From: [Clostridium] clostridioforme AGR2157
Lineage (GTDB): Bacteria; Bacillota; Clostridia; Lachnospirales; Lachnospiraceae
Length of the DNA: 64,000 bases
Assembly (NCBI RefSeq): GCF_000424325.1
Contig: NZ_AUJR01000022.1
Location: forward strand, 19,168 to 83,167
Direction: 5' to 3'
Made by a program: the position numbers and the translations under genes. The notes under the pieces are model-generated. The model searched no databases and had not been told where the DNA came from. It was given only the letters and a program-made list of their open reading frames with translations. Below, in pieces: positions 8,835-18,236 of this stretch. Numbering within the stretch: the first letter of the stretch is position 1; every line of letters starts with the position of its first letter.

Positions 8835-9827
8835 TTATTTCTTAAGCCCCAGTTCCTCCACCACGGCGTCAATCTGTCCCTGCATTTCCTTTAAGGTGCT
8901 CCGACCTTCCTCCAGGCTTAAAAATTCCATCTCCATTCCAGCAGGCGCCAGAGTCTTTACCACCTCCGCGTCATTGGCAGCGGATGCATAGTAATCGTGA
9001 ATCCTGGATGCCAGTTCCGAATCCATGTCCTTTGGCCCTACCAGGACCACATTTAGCATCTTGAAGCTGAAATCCACGCCCTGCTCAATAAAGTCAGGCA
9101 CTTCGGGAAGCACGCTGCTGCGTCCGCCCTCATCGGAATTGGAGATGGCTCCCAGAGCTCTGGCCTTACCGGATTCCACATACTGCTTTGCCTGGTTGGC
9201 ATTTACAAAACAGGCGTCAATGCTGTTTCCCACCAGGGCAGTCAGCTTCTCTGTATCGGATCCTGCCTCCACATATTTGACTTCGATTCCCGCCGCCTTT
9301 GCAAACAGCCCTGTCTGGATATGTACCGTACCGCCGGTTTCCACGCCGAACATGACCTCACCCGGTCTTTCCTTTGCAGCCCCAATCAAATCGTCCAGGG
9401 TCTGATAAGAAGAATCGCCGGATACCACCAGCACATTGTTGGCCTTATCCTTGGGCACCGCCACTCCAATGACCGTAAAGTCCTCTGTGGCCGATTTATC
9501 GTACAGTCCCGCTGCTGTTTTAATCAGCATGGTCAGATGCCACTGTGTCAGGGTGGAACCGTCCTTTTTTCCGGCCGCTGCTTTCTCACACGCGACCACT
9601 CCGCCGCCGTCCGTATTATTCACAATGGTGATGGCGGAACCGGATTCTGCTGATACCTTGTTGGCCAATGCCCTTGCCATCACATCGGTTCCGCCGCCGG
9701 CTTTGGCCGGCACCTGAATCTCCACATTCTTGGCCCATTCACCGTCCTTTGCGGCACTGCCTCCGCATCCTGTCATTGAAACCGCCATGATTCCTGCCAA
9801 TATCATCCCTAATACGCTTCTCTTCAT
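8835..9827 (-). CDS. tctC: Tripartite tricarboxylate transporter, solute-binding lipoprotein TctC
   Basis: Extracytoplasmic receptor of the TctABC system, 330 aa. The signal peptide ends in the lipobox SMTGC, giving a lipid-anchored protein as expected in a Gram-positive cell. The Bug/TctC core is recognisable from VEIQVPAKAGGGTDVMARAL and later GVETGGTVHIQTGLFAKAAG. It is the first gene of the operon, with a promoter at 9902-9930 and a 78-bp gap before tctB that contains a small GCGC-rich hairpin. The ligand is unknown. Confidence 0.94.
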   Translation of the reverse strand: MKRSVLGMILAGIMAVSMTGCGGSAAKDGEWAKNVEIQVPAKAGGGTDVMARALANKVSAESGSAITIVNNTDGGGVVACEKAAAGKKDGSTLTQWHLTMLIKTAAGLYDKSATEDFTVIGVAVPKDKANNVLVVSGDSSYQTLDDLIGAAKERPGEVMFGVETGGTVHIQTGLFAKAAGIEVKYVEAGSDTEKLTALVGNSIDACFVNANQAKQYVESGKARALGAISNSDEGGRSSVLPEVPDFIEQGVDFSFKMLNVVLVGPKDMDSELASRIHDYYASAANDAEVVKTLAPAGMEMEFLSLEEGRSTLKEMQGQIDAVVEELGLKK

Positions 9828-9880
9828 GCTCCTGTCTCCTTTTTTTATTGTGAGAATTCAACATAATTTTCTCGTTTCCA

Positions 9881-9909
9881 TTGAACTCTTTATTGGTTTT
9901 GATTATAAT
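9881..9909 (+). promoter_or_regulatory. Promoter of the LysR-type regulator gene
   Basis: TTGAAC (9881-9886), a 17-bp spacer and TATAAT (9904-9909) lie upstream of the LysR start at 9984. It overlaps the opposing tctC promoter. Confidence 0.65.
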
Positions 9910-9930
9910 AGCTGTAATGACTTATTTCAA
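9902..9930 (-). promoter_or_regulatory. Promoter of the tct operon
   Basis: On the minus strand TTGAAA (9925-9930), a 17-bp spacer and TATAAT (9902-9907). It shares the palindromic ATTATAAT with the LysR gene promoter, so the two polymerases cannot bind together. Confidence 0.65.
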
Positions 9931-9983
9931 CTTATTGATTTTTATATAATCTCTTAATATAATTAAGCTTAAAAGGAGCCCCC

Positions 9984-10898
9984 ATGGATTTACGTCAGAT
10001 TGAATATATCGTTGCCATCGAACAGGAACAGAGTATATCCAAGGCAGCTGAAAAGCTGTATCTCACCCAGTCGGCCCTGAACCAGCAGCTGCTGCGTCTG
10101 GAAAAGGAGCTGGGTACTCCGCTGTTTGAGCGCAGAAAACACAGCATGATTCCCACCCTTGCGGGCCGCATTTACCTGGCCACGGCCCACCGCATGGTGG
10201 ACATGAAACGGGAGACTTATAAAATCATCAGCGACATCACAGAAGAAAACGCCGGTGAGATATCCATAGCCTATACTCCGGAACAGGGTTCCCTCATGTT
10301 CTCCTGCATATATCCGTATTTTCGCGAAAAATACCCCAATATCACATTCAGCATCAGGGAAGCCAGGGTAAAAAAGATGGAACAGATGATACTTCAGAAA
10401 GAAGTCACCATGGCCAGCCTCACCTATTTTGGAAATCAGAAGAACCCATCCCTGGAATATGTGGACATGGGTGAAGAGCTGATGGTGCTGGGCCTTCCTG
10501 TCTCCCACCCTCTTGCCCATCTAGCGGGAGATGAAAGCTTCCGGACCTTTCCGGAGATAGATTTAAAGCTCCTGCGGGAGGACAGCTTCACCCTGATATC
10601 CAGAGAGACCAGAATGAGGGACATGATTGACCGTGCTTTTGAGGAAGCAGGCTTCCGCCCCAGGATACTGTTTGAATCTGTCAGCACCAGGACCGTGGTG
10701 AACATGGTGCGGCAGCAGATATGTCCTGCCTTTTTCCCACAGTCCTACGTGGATCCGGAAGCCCCCATCGCCTACTTTTCCGTCCGTCCGCGGCAGACAT
10801 GGATGCGCTGCATGGCCTACCTGAAGGGGTGCTATCTGACCAAACCGGAAAAGTATTACATTGAGCTGGCAACCCGGTATGTACAGGGATGTCTGTAG
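9984..10898 (+). CDS. LysR family transcriptional regulator
   Basis: Probable activator of the divergent tct operon, 304 aa. The N-terminal winged helix-turn-helix is clear (MDLRQIEYIVAIEQEQSISK, then LTQSALNQQLLRLEKELG). The rest forms the two-lobed effector domain. The start follows AAAAGGAG. The inducer is presumably the transported acid or a metabolite of it. Divergent layout with an overlapping promoter is the classic arrangement for LysR control. Confidence 0.94.
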   Translation: MDLRQIEYIVAIEQEQSISKAAEKLYLTQSALNQQLLRLEKELGTPLFERRKHSMIPTLAGRIYLATAHRMVDMKRETYKIISDITEENAGEISIAYTPEQGSLMFSCIYPYFREKYPNITFSIREARVKKMEQMILQKEVTMASLTYFGNQKNPSLEYVDMGEELMVLGLPVSHPLAHLAGDESFRTFPEIDLKLLREDSFTLISRETRMRDMIDRAFEEAGFRPRILFESVSTRTVVNMVRQQICPAFFPQSYVDPEAPIAYFSVRPRQTWMRCMAYLKGCYLTKPEKYYIELATRYVQGCL

Positions 10899-10980
10899 GA
10901 CGGGCCATGGTCATGCCGGTGCTGCGCGGCGTAAACGGTATTCGTAAATAACCGCAAACAGTCTGATTTTCCAAAATAAA

Positions 10981-11036
10981 AGCAGCCAGAACTGTGATAT
11001 GAGCATATCAATATCACAGTCCTGGCTGCTTTTTTA
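10981..11036. terminator. Strong bidirectional terminator
   Basis: A 20-bp stem with one mismatch (10981-11000 with 11011-11030) is flanked by T-runs on both strands. It separates the convergent LysR and mfd genes. Confidence 0.85.
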
Positions 11037-11043
11037 TGGTCCT

Positions 11044-14000
11044 CTATATGCGTATCCCGTATATATCTTTCAGAATCTCTTCCGCCTTCCCCATCATCTC
11101 AAGGCTGTCCTGGTTCTTATTCCTCCTGTCAATATAGTGGAAGGAAGGCACATCCCCGGGCACCAGTTTTAAATCCCCCTTGTAGGACCTCACCAGGTCC
11201 GGAATCTTCTCCACCCGGAGTCTGGCCTTCTGATACATGGTAAGCCTTACCTCCTGTCGGTTAATAACCACCTCTGTCACATATGCCCGGTGGGCCAGAG
11301 CCCTGATAGCCGCTATCTTAAGCAGGTTCTCCACACTGTGCGGTATATCCCCAAAGCGGTCCATAAGCTCATCCTGCATATCCATGTACTCCTCCTCTGT
11401 CTCAATGGCGGAGATACGTTTATAGATATCCAGCTTCTGGTATTCATTCTTGATATAACTTACGGGAATGTATGCATCAATGTCGCATTCCACAACGGTC
11501 TCGTAGGAATCCTCCTCCAATGTCTCTCCCTTAAGGGCCAGCACGGCCTGGTTCAGCATTTTGCAGTACAAATCATACCCCACGGCTTCCATATGGCCGT
11601 GCTGTTCTGCCCCCAGCACATTGCCCGCGCCCCGGATTTCCAGGTCCCGCATGGCAATCTTGATGCCGGATCCCAGTTCCGTAAATTCCCGGATGGCCTG
11701 GAGGCGCTTCTCAGCCTCCTCCCTCAAAAGCTTATCCCTCTTATACATGAGAAAGGCATAGGAGGTCCTGTTGGAACGGCCCACCCTGCCTCTCAGCTGA
11801 TACAGCTGGGACAGTCCCATGCGGTCCGCATCGTGGATAATCATGGTATTGGCATTGGGTATATCCAGGCCGGTCTCAATGATGGTGGTGGATACCAGCA
11901 CGTCGATTTCCCCGTTGATGAAATCCGCCATAATCCGTTCCAGCTCATGCTCCCGCATCTGGCCATGGGCAAATGTGACCACTGCATCCGGCACAAGGGC
12001 CTGAACACGGCCAGCCACCTCATCAATATCCGTCACACGATTGTATACATAATACACCTGACCATTTCTTGCCAGCTCACGGTTGATTGCCTCACGCACC
12101 ATCTCCTCATTGTATTCCATCACATAGGTCTGAATGGGCATCCTGTCCACCGGAGGCTCCTCCAGCACACTCATGTCGCGTATGCCTGCCAGACTCATAT
12201 GAAGGGTCCTGGGAATCGGCGTGGCTGTCAGGGTGAGCACATCTACATTTTCCTTCAGATGCTTGATTTTTTCCTTATGGGCAACGCCAAACCGCTGCTC
12301 CTCGTCAATAATCAGCAGTCCCAGGTCCTTAAACTGTATATCCTTGGACAGAACCCGGTGGGTGCCGATTACGATGTCCACCATTCCCTTGCGGAGGTCC
12401 TCCAGAGTCCTTTTCTGCCTGGCCGGCGTACAGAATCTGCTCAGCATATCCACCCGCACCGGAAAATCCTTCATCCGCTGCACGAACGTATTATAATGCT
12501 GCTGGGCCAGAATCGTGGTTGGCACCAGGTACACCACCTGCTTGCTGTCCTGGACTGCCTTAAATGCCGCCCTCAGGGCCACTTCTGTCTTGCCGTACCC
12601 CACATCACCGCAAATCAGGCGGTCCATGATTCTCCTGCTCTCCATATCCTTCTTCACCGCGTCAATGGCATCCATCTGGTCATCGGTCTCATCATAGGGG
12701 AACAATTCTTCAAACTCTCTCTGCCACACCGTATCCGTCCCATACTGGAATCCGGCCTTTTCCTGGCGCGCTGCATAAAGCTTCACCAAATCCTTGGCAA
12801 TCTCCTGGACAGCTCCCCGAACCTTGGTCTTGGTTTTATTCCACTCAGCCCCTCCCAGCTTGTTGAGCTTAGGTCTCTTGGCCTCTGCCCCTGCGTATTT
12901 CTGGATACTTTCCAGACGTGTGGCCGGCAGATACAGATTGCCTCCGTCCCCATACTCAATCTTGATATAGTCCTTAATGACCCTATCCCGCTCAACCTTC
13001 TCGATGCCCTTATATATACCCAGACCGTGCTCCTCGTGGACCACATAATCACCCACCGACAGCTCTGTGAAACTCTGTATGGCCTTGCCCTGGTAATTTG
13101 TCTTTTTACGGCGCTTTCTTTTTTTCTCCACGCCGAACATATCGCCCTCTGTGATGAATACAAACTTCAAAAGAGGATATTCAAATCCCCGGTGGAGATT
13201 GCCGTAGGTAACCAGTATCTCTCCCGGCTGGACCTTGCGGACAGCGGTATTAACAGAAACCGTATTCCCGGAATCCGGGCTGACAGTACCGTCTCCTCCT
13301 GCATTCCCGCTTTCCGCTTCCCACACATCCGGGCAATAGGCCCTCAGGTCATATTCCCTCAAGTCGCTGGCAAGCCTGCTGGCTCTGGTCCTGGAAGCAG
13401 ACAGCAGGATAACCCTGTATCCTTCCTTTTTCCACCTTGTCAGGTCCTTAATGAGAATCTCGAAGCTGTTCTGGTATGAGTTCACATTTTTAACATCTAT
13501 GCTGAATTTCTGATTCACCTTCATGCCCGGAAGCTTCTGGTCAAGCCCCGTAAGCATGACCGCAAACGGTTTCTGCATCCTGGCCAGGACCTCGGCCGCA
13601 GGATAGAGAAGCTCGGTCTGGCCAGGAAGCAGATAGCCCTTCTCCAGCCTGTGCACCATGCTTTCCCTGAATTCCAGCTCCACGGTCTCGCCCTTTTCCT
13701 TTAATCTGGCAGGCTCATCCAGATAAATCACGCTCTCACCCTGGGGGAAATATTCCAGGAAGGAAACCGTATCCGGGCAGAAATACCGGATATAGGCGTC
13801 CAGCCCGCCAATCCTCCACCCCTCATCCAGTCCGTTTCTCAGTTCCTCGATGATGGTGTGGATTCTGTGGGCCTCCTCCGGCTTATGCTGCTCCCTTAAC
13901 GCCTTCCCATATGTCTTTTCTTCCTTTTCCAGCCTTCCGATTCCGGCTGCCAGCTGGTCCCCTGAGAGTACCACCTCCGCTGCCGGATAAATGGTGATGC

Positions 14001-14646
14001 TCTCTAACTGCTCCACCGATCGCTGGCTTTCCAGGTCAAAGGTACGGATGGAGTCCACCTCATCATCCCACAGTTCAATGCGCACCGGCACTTCCTCGGT
14101 CAGCGGGAATATATCCACGATTCCGCCCCTGATGGAGAACTGGCCCATGCCGTCTACCTGGGCCATCCTCTCATAGCCCATGGCAATCAGACGTTCCTTC
14201 CAGGCATCCAAATCAATAATCTGTCCGCTCTCCACCGTGATGGACTGCTCCCTCAGATATTTAATGGGCATTAGATGGTCCATAAGACCATCCATGGTAG
14301 TGACCACCACGCCCTCTCTGTCCTCCATGAGGTGGCGCAGCACAGCAATCCTCTGTCTGGTCATCAGGTTTCCGTGAATGTCCGCGCTGTAAAACAGTAG
14401 GTCTTTGGCAGGATACAGCCACACCTGACTGGTAAAGCTGCGGAAATCATCGTAGATTTCCTTGGCCCTGGTGTCGTCATAAGTGACCACCAGCTTCCAG
14501 GCAAATGCGCTTGCCTCTCCCAGCTCGTACATCAGATGTACCTTCTGTGAATCCAGGGTCCCTGTTACCTGCAGCGGTCCCTTTCCGGATTTCAGTGCCT
14601 TAACCAGATTATCATACTCCTGTAATTCCAATAATGGATTTTCCAT
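11044..14646 (-). CDS. mfd: Transcription-repair coupling factor Mfd
   Basis: ATP-driven translocase that removes RNA polymerase stalled at DNA damage and recruits UvrA. The order of domains is normal: a UvrB-like N-terminal module, the RNA polymerase interaction domain (VGDYVVHEEHGLGIYKGIEK, about residues 540-560), a RecG-like helicase with Walker A GDVGYGKTEVALRA and DEEQ box, GRVGRSNR motif VI, and the C-terminal UvrA-masking domain. At 1200 aa it is slightly longer than usual because of a low-complexity Gly/Ser/Asn insert before the interaction domain. It lies 19 bp downstream of pth and may be co-transcribed. Confidence 0.98.
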   Translation of the reverse strand: MENPLLELQEYDNLVKALKSGKGPLQVTGTLDSQKVHLMYELGEASAFAWKLVVTYDDTRAKEIYDDFRSFTSQVWLYPAKDLLFYSADIHGNLMTRQRIAVLRHLMEDREGVVVTTMDGLMDHLMPIKYLREQSITVESGQIIDLDAWKERLIAMGYERMAQVDGMGQFSIRGGIVDIFPLTEEVPVRIELWDDEVDSIRTFDLESQRSVEQLESITIYPAAEVVLSGDQLAAGIGRLEKEEKTYGKALREQHKPEEAHRIHTIIEELRNGLDEGWRIGGLDAYIRYFCPDTVSFLEYFPQGESVIYLDEPARLKEKGETVELEFRESMVHRLEKGYLLPGQTELLYPAAEVLARMQKPFAVMLTGLDQKLPGMKVNQKFSIDVKNVNSYQNSFEILIKDLTRWKKEGYRVILLSASRTRASRLASDLREYDLRAYCPDVWEAESGNAGGDGTVSPDSGNTVSVNTAVRKVQPGEILVTYGNLHRGFEYPLLKFVFITEGDMFGVEKKRKRRKKTNYQGKAIQSFTELSVGDYVVHEEHGLGIYKGIEKVERDRVIKDYIKIEYGDGGNLYLPATRLESIQKYAGAEAKRPKLNKLGGAEWNKTKTKVRGAVQEIAKDLVKLYAARQEKAGFQYGTDTVWQREFEELFPYDETDDQMDAIDAVKKDMESRRIMDRLICGDVGYGKTEVALRAAFKAVQDSKQVVYLVPTTILAQQHYNTFVQRMKDFPVRVDMLSRFCTPARQKRTLEDLRKGMVDIVIGTHRVLSKDIQFKDLGLLIIDEEQRFGVAHKEKIKHLKENVDVLTLTATPIPRTLHMSLAGIRDMSVLEEPPVDRMPIQTYVMEYNEEMVREAINRELARNGQVYYVYNRVTDIDEVAGRVQALVPDAVVTFAHGQMREHELERIMADFINGEIDVLVSTTIIETGLDIPNANTMIIHDADRMGLSQLYQLRGRVGRSNRTSYAFLMYKRDKLLREEAEKRLQAIREFTELGSGIKIAMRDLEIRGAGNVLGAEQHGHMEAVGYDLYCKMLNQAVLALKGETLEEDSYETVVECDIDAYIPVSYIKNEYQKLDIYKRISAIETEEEYMDMQDELMDRFGDIPHSVENLLKIAAIRALAHRAYVTEVVINRQEVRLTMYQKARLRVEKIPDLVRSYKGDLKLVPGDVPSFHYIDRRNKNQDSLEMMGKAEEILKDIYGIRI

Positions 14647-14665
14647 TCTATCCCTGCACCCCTTA

Positions 14666-15235
14666 TCAGCCCTTATGGCCGTTAAACTGATTCATTGCCG
14701 CGTCAGCGCCCTGAGTAATCATCATCTCCACTGCCCCGGCCGCTTCCCTGAACGCATCCTCCATGACAGCCCTGTCCTCCCTGGAGAACCGGCTTAGTAC
14801 ATAGTCAGCCAGGTCCATTTTCTTAGGTTTATCGCCCACTCCCACCTTAATGCGCGGGAACTCCTGGGTCCCCAAGTGGGCAATTATGTTTTTAATCCCA
14901 TTATGTCCTCCTGCGCTTCCCTTTTTCCGGATTCGCAGCTGTCCCACATCCAGGCTGATATCATCATATACAATAATAATATGTTCCGGGTCCACTTTAT
15001 AGAAATCAGCCGCTGCCCTTACGCTCTCGCCGCTCAGGTTCATGAAGGTCTGGGGCTTTAAAAGCAGCACCTTCTGTCCGCCGATGATTCCTTTTCCATA
15101 ACATCCCTTAAACTTTTTCTCCTCCACGGTGGCGCCCAGACGGTCTGCCAGCACATCTATGACCTCAAATCCCACATTATGTCTTGTCTTTTCATACTCC
15201 TTGGTGGGATTGCCCAAACCTGCAATGATGTACAT
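14666..15235 (-). CDS. pth: Peptidyl-tRNA hydrolase
   Basis: Releases tRNA from stalled peptidyl-tRNA. MYIIAGLGNPTKEYEKTRHN holds the conserved Asn and the catalytic His (RHNVGF). LKPQTFMNLSGESV and the VYDDISLDVGQLRIRKKGSA block follow. The start at 15235 has GGAGG 11 bp upstream and gives 189 aa, the usual length. In-frame starts further up (15313, 15385) would add a basic tail of 26 to 50 residues not normal for Pth. The pth-mfd order is common in Firmicutes. Confidence 0.95.
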   Translation of the reverse strand: MYIIAGLGNPTKEYEKTRHNVGFEVIDVLADRLGATVEEKKFKGCYGKGIIGGQKVLLLKPQTFMNLSGESVRAAADFYKVDPEHIIIVYDDISLDVGQLRIRKKGSAGGHNGIKNIIAHLGTQEFPRIKVGVGDKPKKMDLADYVLSRFSREDRAVMEDAFREAAGAVEMMITQGADAAMNQFNGHKG

Positions 15236-15390
15236 CACCTTGTCATCCTCCTTATCGCCTGCCTTCCTGCCAAATCCCAGCCGCTCTTTTATTCTCTCCC
15301 ATATTCCGCTCATTTTCCCGTCACTTTGCCTTCCAGTTTTATGATTTGTCCGCATTTTCCAATATCTTCCTAATATTAACAACACGCCTT

Positions 15391-15433
15391 AAAGCGTTAG
15401 ATACAAACCACACGGGGTATCTAACGCTTTTTT
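15391..15433. terminator. Hairpin with T-run between pth and the glycosyltransferase gene
   Basis: A perfect 14-bp stem (15391-15404 with 15417-15430) is followed by TTT on the minus strand and a longer T-run on the plus strand. The minus-strand reading would end the upstream glycosyltransferase transcript. Confidence 0.6.
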
Positions 15434-15542
15434 CCGTTCCATCATTCTATCAGATTACGCTTAAAATGTAAAGCAGATAAAGGGTTCTTTCCTCCATCTG
15501 CCAGCCGGACGTAAACCGTTTCTGTAAATCATATTCCCGCCA

Positions 15543-16256
15543 TCACCGGCTGCTTCCAACCGCCATGGTTTCCAAAGCCCGTTCCTCTGTAAAATATCCG
15601 CATTTCACCAGACGGTCCAGTACCTGCTGCTGGCGCCTGGCTGCCAGTTCCCGGCTCACAGTGGGCGCATAACAGGAGGGTGCATTGGGAATCCCGGCCA
15701 GCAATGTGCTTTCATAATCCGTCATATCCTCAGGTTCCTTGCCGAAGTAGCCCATGCTGGCATCCTTCACACAGTAATATCCGTTCCCATAATAAATGGT
15801 ATTCACATACAGCTCCAGAATCTCATTCTTGCTGTAGTCCCTCTCTAAATCAAATGCCACCAGGACCTCTGCCACCTTGCGGACCAGCTCCTTTTCCTGG
15901 CTGAAATACATGTTCTTGGCCAGCTGCTGTGTCACAGTGCTTCCGCCTTCCACAAAGGCCCCTGCCTTTATATCATTGAATACAGCCCTTCCTATGGCTA
16001 TCACATCGATTCCCGGATGGTTATAGAACCTGTGGTCCTCCACGGACAGCACCGCATTCACATAAATCTCAGGAAGCTGGTCAAAGGTGGTATAGTTTTC
16101 CTTGGCACGTATGGACGCCACCTTATCTTCAAGGCTCACGCTGTCCATGGCCTCCCTGTACATTCCGTAGCCCTTCACAGCCACTGTCACGCTGAAACAC
16201 AGAACCACCATAAGCATTACGGCTGCCACCCGCTTGATACCTGTACGCACCTTCAT
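15543..16256 (-). CDS. Monofunctional peptidoglycan glycosyltransferase (GT51)
   Basis: Polymerises lipid II into glycan strands at the outer face of the membrane. Residues 8-30 are a single N-terminal anchor. The GT51 motifs are intact: EDHRFYNHPG with the catalytic Glu near residue 73, GGSTVTQQLAKN, and the helix carrying ELYVNTIYYGNG. There is no transpeptidase domain. The 237-aa length matches MtgA-type enzymes and not a truncated class A PBP, since the C-terminus ends cleanly after the GT domain. Confidence 0.92.
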   Translation of the reverse strand: MKVRTGIKRVAAVMLMVVLCFSVTVAVKGYGMYREAMDSVSLEDKVASIRAKENYTTFDQLPEIYVNAVLSVEDHRFYNHPGIDVIAIGRAVFNDIKAGAFVEGGSTVTQQLAKNMYFSQEKELVRKVAEVLVAFDLERDYSKNEILELYVNTIYYGNGYYCVKDASMGYFGKEPEDMTDYESTLLAGIPNAPSCYAPTVSRELAARRQQQVLDRLVKCGYFTEERALETMAVGSSR

Positions 16257-16469
16257 TCTTTCACCCGCTTTCTCTTCTGAATCATGTATTGTGGAATCAT
16301 CTTATCTCATATATGTATCATATCATAAGAGAATGCAATAATGTTTGAATTTGCCTTAATATACCGTGACTATTCTCTGACTATTTATGAAATTTTTTCT
16401 AAAGGTCTGATTGGTTTTTCTTAAGGATTCCGGCCCTTATTCCATAATGGATTTTAGGGTGTTCCGCCC

Positions 16470-16498
16470 TTGCATAATGCCACATACTATGCTAAACT
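16470..16498 (+). promoter_or_regulatory. Promoter ahead of the guanine riboswitch
   Basis: TTGCAT (16470-16475), a 17-bp spacer and TAAACT (16493-16498) would start RNA a few bases before the aptamer at 16513. The rest of the 450-bp gap from 16257 shows nothing else. Confidence 0.45.
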
Positions 16499-16512
16499 AT
16501 AACCGTTGTGAT

Positions 16513-16575
16513 GCCTGTATAAGTTCATGATTGGATGAACGTTTCTACCAGTTACCGGGATAGTTGACTATATGC
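16513..16575 (+). ncRNA. Guanine-class purine riboswitch aptamer
   Basis: All core positions of the purine aptamer are present. P1 is GCCTGTA/TATATGC with one mismatch. The J1/2 TAA follows, and P2 is GTTCA/TGAAC with loop TGATTGGA. The invariant J2/3 GTTTCTACC comes next. P3 is CAGTT/AGTTG with two wobbles and loop ACCGGGAT. J3/1 reads GACTAT, with C at the position that selects guanine over adenine. The GG in loop 2 and CC in loop 3 fit the loop-loop contact. P2 is shorter than in the xpt type. Confidence 0.85.
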
Positions 16576-16601
16576 TTCTATTTTGCATACTGGTTTTTTT
16601 T
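16571..16601 (+). terminator. Riboswitch expression-platform terminator
   Basis: TATGC (16571-16575) pairs with GCATA (16585-16589) and eight T follow at 16594-16601. CCAGT at 16548 can extend pairing to ACTGG at 16589. The 5' arm is the 3' strand of aptamer P1, so aptamer and terminator are mutually exclusive. Confidence 0.6.
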
Positions 16602-16708
16602 GTGCCCTGCGCTTTGGAGAGTATCAGGGAGTCCGCACCGGTGAATCCGTATCTTAAGGATTCCCATGAAACCAGGCAAATCAGGCAGTGAAAGAAAGGA
16701 GTTTCCCT

Positions 16709-18118
16709 ATGAATCCAACTACAAATTACGACGTAATCATTATTGGCGCAGGTCCCTCCGGCATCTTCTGCGCGTATGAATTAATCCAGAAGAAACCTGA
16801 CATGAAAATCCTCATGGTGGAAAAAGGACGCCCCATCGAAAAGAGAGTTTGTCCAAAACGTACCACCAAGATATGTGTGGGCTGCAAACCCTGCTCCATC
16901 ACCACCGGCTTCGCAGGCGCAGGCGCATTTTCCGACGGCAAGCTGTCCCTGTCTCCTGATGTGGGCGGCAACCTTCCGGAAATCCTGGGGTATGATAAAA
17001 CTGTTGAACTCTTAAAGGAATCTGATAACATCTACTTAAAATTCGGCGCTGATACCAATATATACGGCGTGGACAAACAGAAAGAAATAGAGGAAATCCG
17101 CCGCAAGGCCATCGGCGCTAACTTAAAGCTGATTGAATGCCCCATCCGCCATCTCGGAACAGAGGAAGGGTATAAGATTTATACCCGGCTTCAGGAGCAC
17201 CTTCTGGCCCAGGGCATTACCATGGAATTCAACACCATGGTAAAGGACGTCATCATTGAAGGCGATACCGTAAAGGGTATCATAACGGACAAGGACGAAG
17301 CTTACTATGCCCCTGAGGTGGTTTCCGCCATTGGGCGGGAGGGTTCTGACTGGTTCTCACACATCTGCGGAAACCATGGAATCCAGACCCAGGTAGGCAC
17401 TGTGGACATAGGCGTACGTGTGGAAGTCCGGGATGAAGTCATGAAGTTCTTAAACGAGAACCTGTATGAAGCCAAGCTGGTATACTATACCCCCACCTTC
17501 GACGACAAGGTCCGCACCTTCTGTACCAACCCTTCCGGAGAGGTGGCCACAGAATACTACGAGAACGGCCTTGCAGTGGTAAACGGCCATGCATACAAGT
17601 CCAGGGAGTATAAGACAAATAATACCAACTTTGCCCTCCTGGTGAGCAAGAACTTTACCAAGCCCTTCAACGAGCCCATTGAATACGGCAAGCATATTGC
17701 CCAGCTGTCCAACATGCTATGCGGTGGAAGAATCATGGTTCAGACCTTCGGTGATTTCCAGAGAGGACGCCGGACCACAGAGGAACGTCTCTGCCGCAAC
17801 AACCTGATTCCCACCCTGAAGGATGCAGTACCCGGAGACCTGTCCCTGGTATTTCCCCACCGCATCATGACGGATATCAAGGAAATGCTTCTGGCCCTGG
17901 ACAAGGTAACTCCCGGCATTGCCAGCGACGAGACCCTTCTCTACGGAGTCGAGGTCAAGTTCTACTCCAATAAAGTGGTGGTCAACGCTGACTTTGAAAC
18001 CAGCATCAGGGGTCTGCGGGCAATCGGAGATGGCGCTTCCGTCACCAGAGGACTGCAGCAGGCTTCTGCAAATGGCATAAGCGTGGCCAGAAGTATCTTG
18101 AAGAAGATGGAAGCATAA
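16709..18118 (+). CDS. COG2509-type FAD-dependent dehydrogenase
   Basis: Uncharacterised flavoprotein, 469 aa. The N-terminal dinucleotide fold has DVIIIGAGPSGIFCAYEL. A cysteine-rich stretch with CVGCKPC precedes TTGFAGAGAFSDGKLSLSPD, and the C-terminal FAD-binding end reads AIGDGASVTRGLQQASANG; both are typical of COG2509. The start at 16709 follows AAAGGAG by 7 bp; the GTG at 16688 has no site. Expression should depend on the guanine riboswitch just upstream, which links this unassigned enzyme to purine status. The substrate is unknown; the Cys cluster could hold metal or act as a redox pair. Confidence 0.88.
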   Translation: MNPTTNYDVIIIGAGPSGIFCAYELIQKKPDMKILMVEKGRPIEKRVCPKRTTKICVGCKPCSITTGFAGAGAFSDGKLSLSPDVGGNLPEILGYDKTVELLKESDNIYLKFGADTNIYGVDKQKEIEEIRRKAIGANLKLIECPIRHLGTEEGYKIYTRLQEHLLAQGITMEFNTMVKDVIIEGDTVKGIITDKDEAYYAPEVVSAIGREGSDWFSHICGNHGIQTQVGTVDIGVRVEVRDEVMKFLNENLYEAKLVYYTPTFDDKVRTFCTNPSGEVATEYYENGLAVVNGHAYKSREYKTNNTNFALLVSKNFTKPFNEPIEYGKHIAQLSNMLCGGRIMVQTFGDFQRGRRTTEERLCRNNLIPTLKDAVPGDLSLVFPHRIMTDIKEMLLALDKVTPGIASDETLLYGVEVKFYSNKVVVNADFETSIRGLRAIGDGASVTRGLQQASANGISVARSILKKMEA

Positions 18119-18236
18119 AACAGACAGCGGCCTGAAACAGATAGCGGCCCGGCATGCACTGTATGCGCGCCATAAAAATCCTGTAATGTCAAAATCCTGG
18201 TTTCGATCACTAACTTATCTAGCACATGCAAACATA

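Noticed and set aside
11290..13479. Long open frame (729 codons) on the plus strand inside mfd
   Set aside because: It is exactly antisense to the well-conserved mfd coding sequence and its translation is rich in His, Ile and Leu with no family pattern. It reflects codon bias of mfd.
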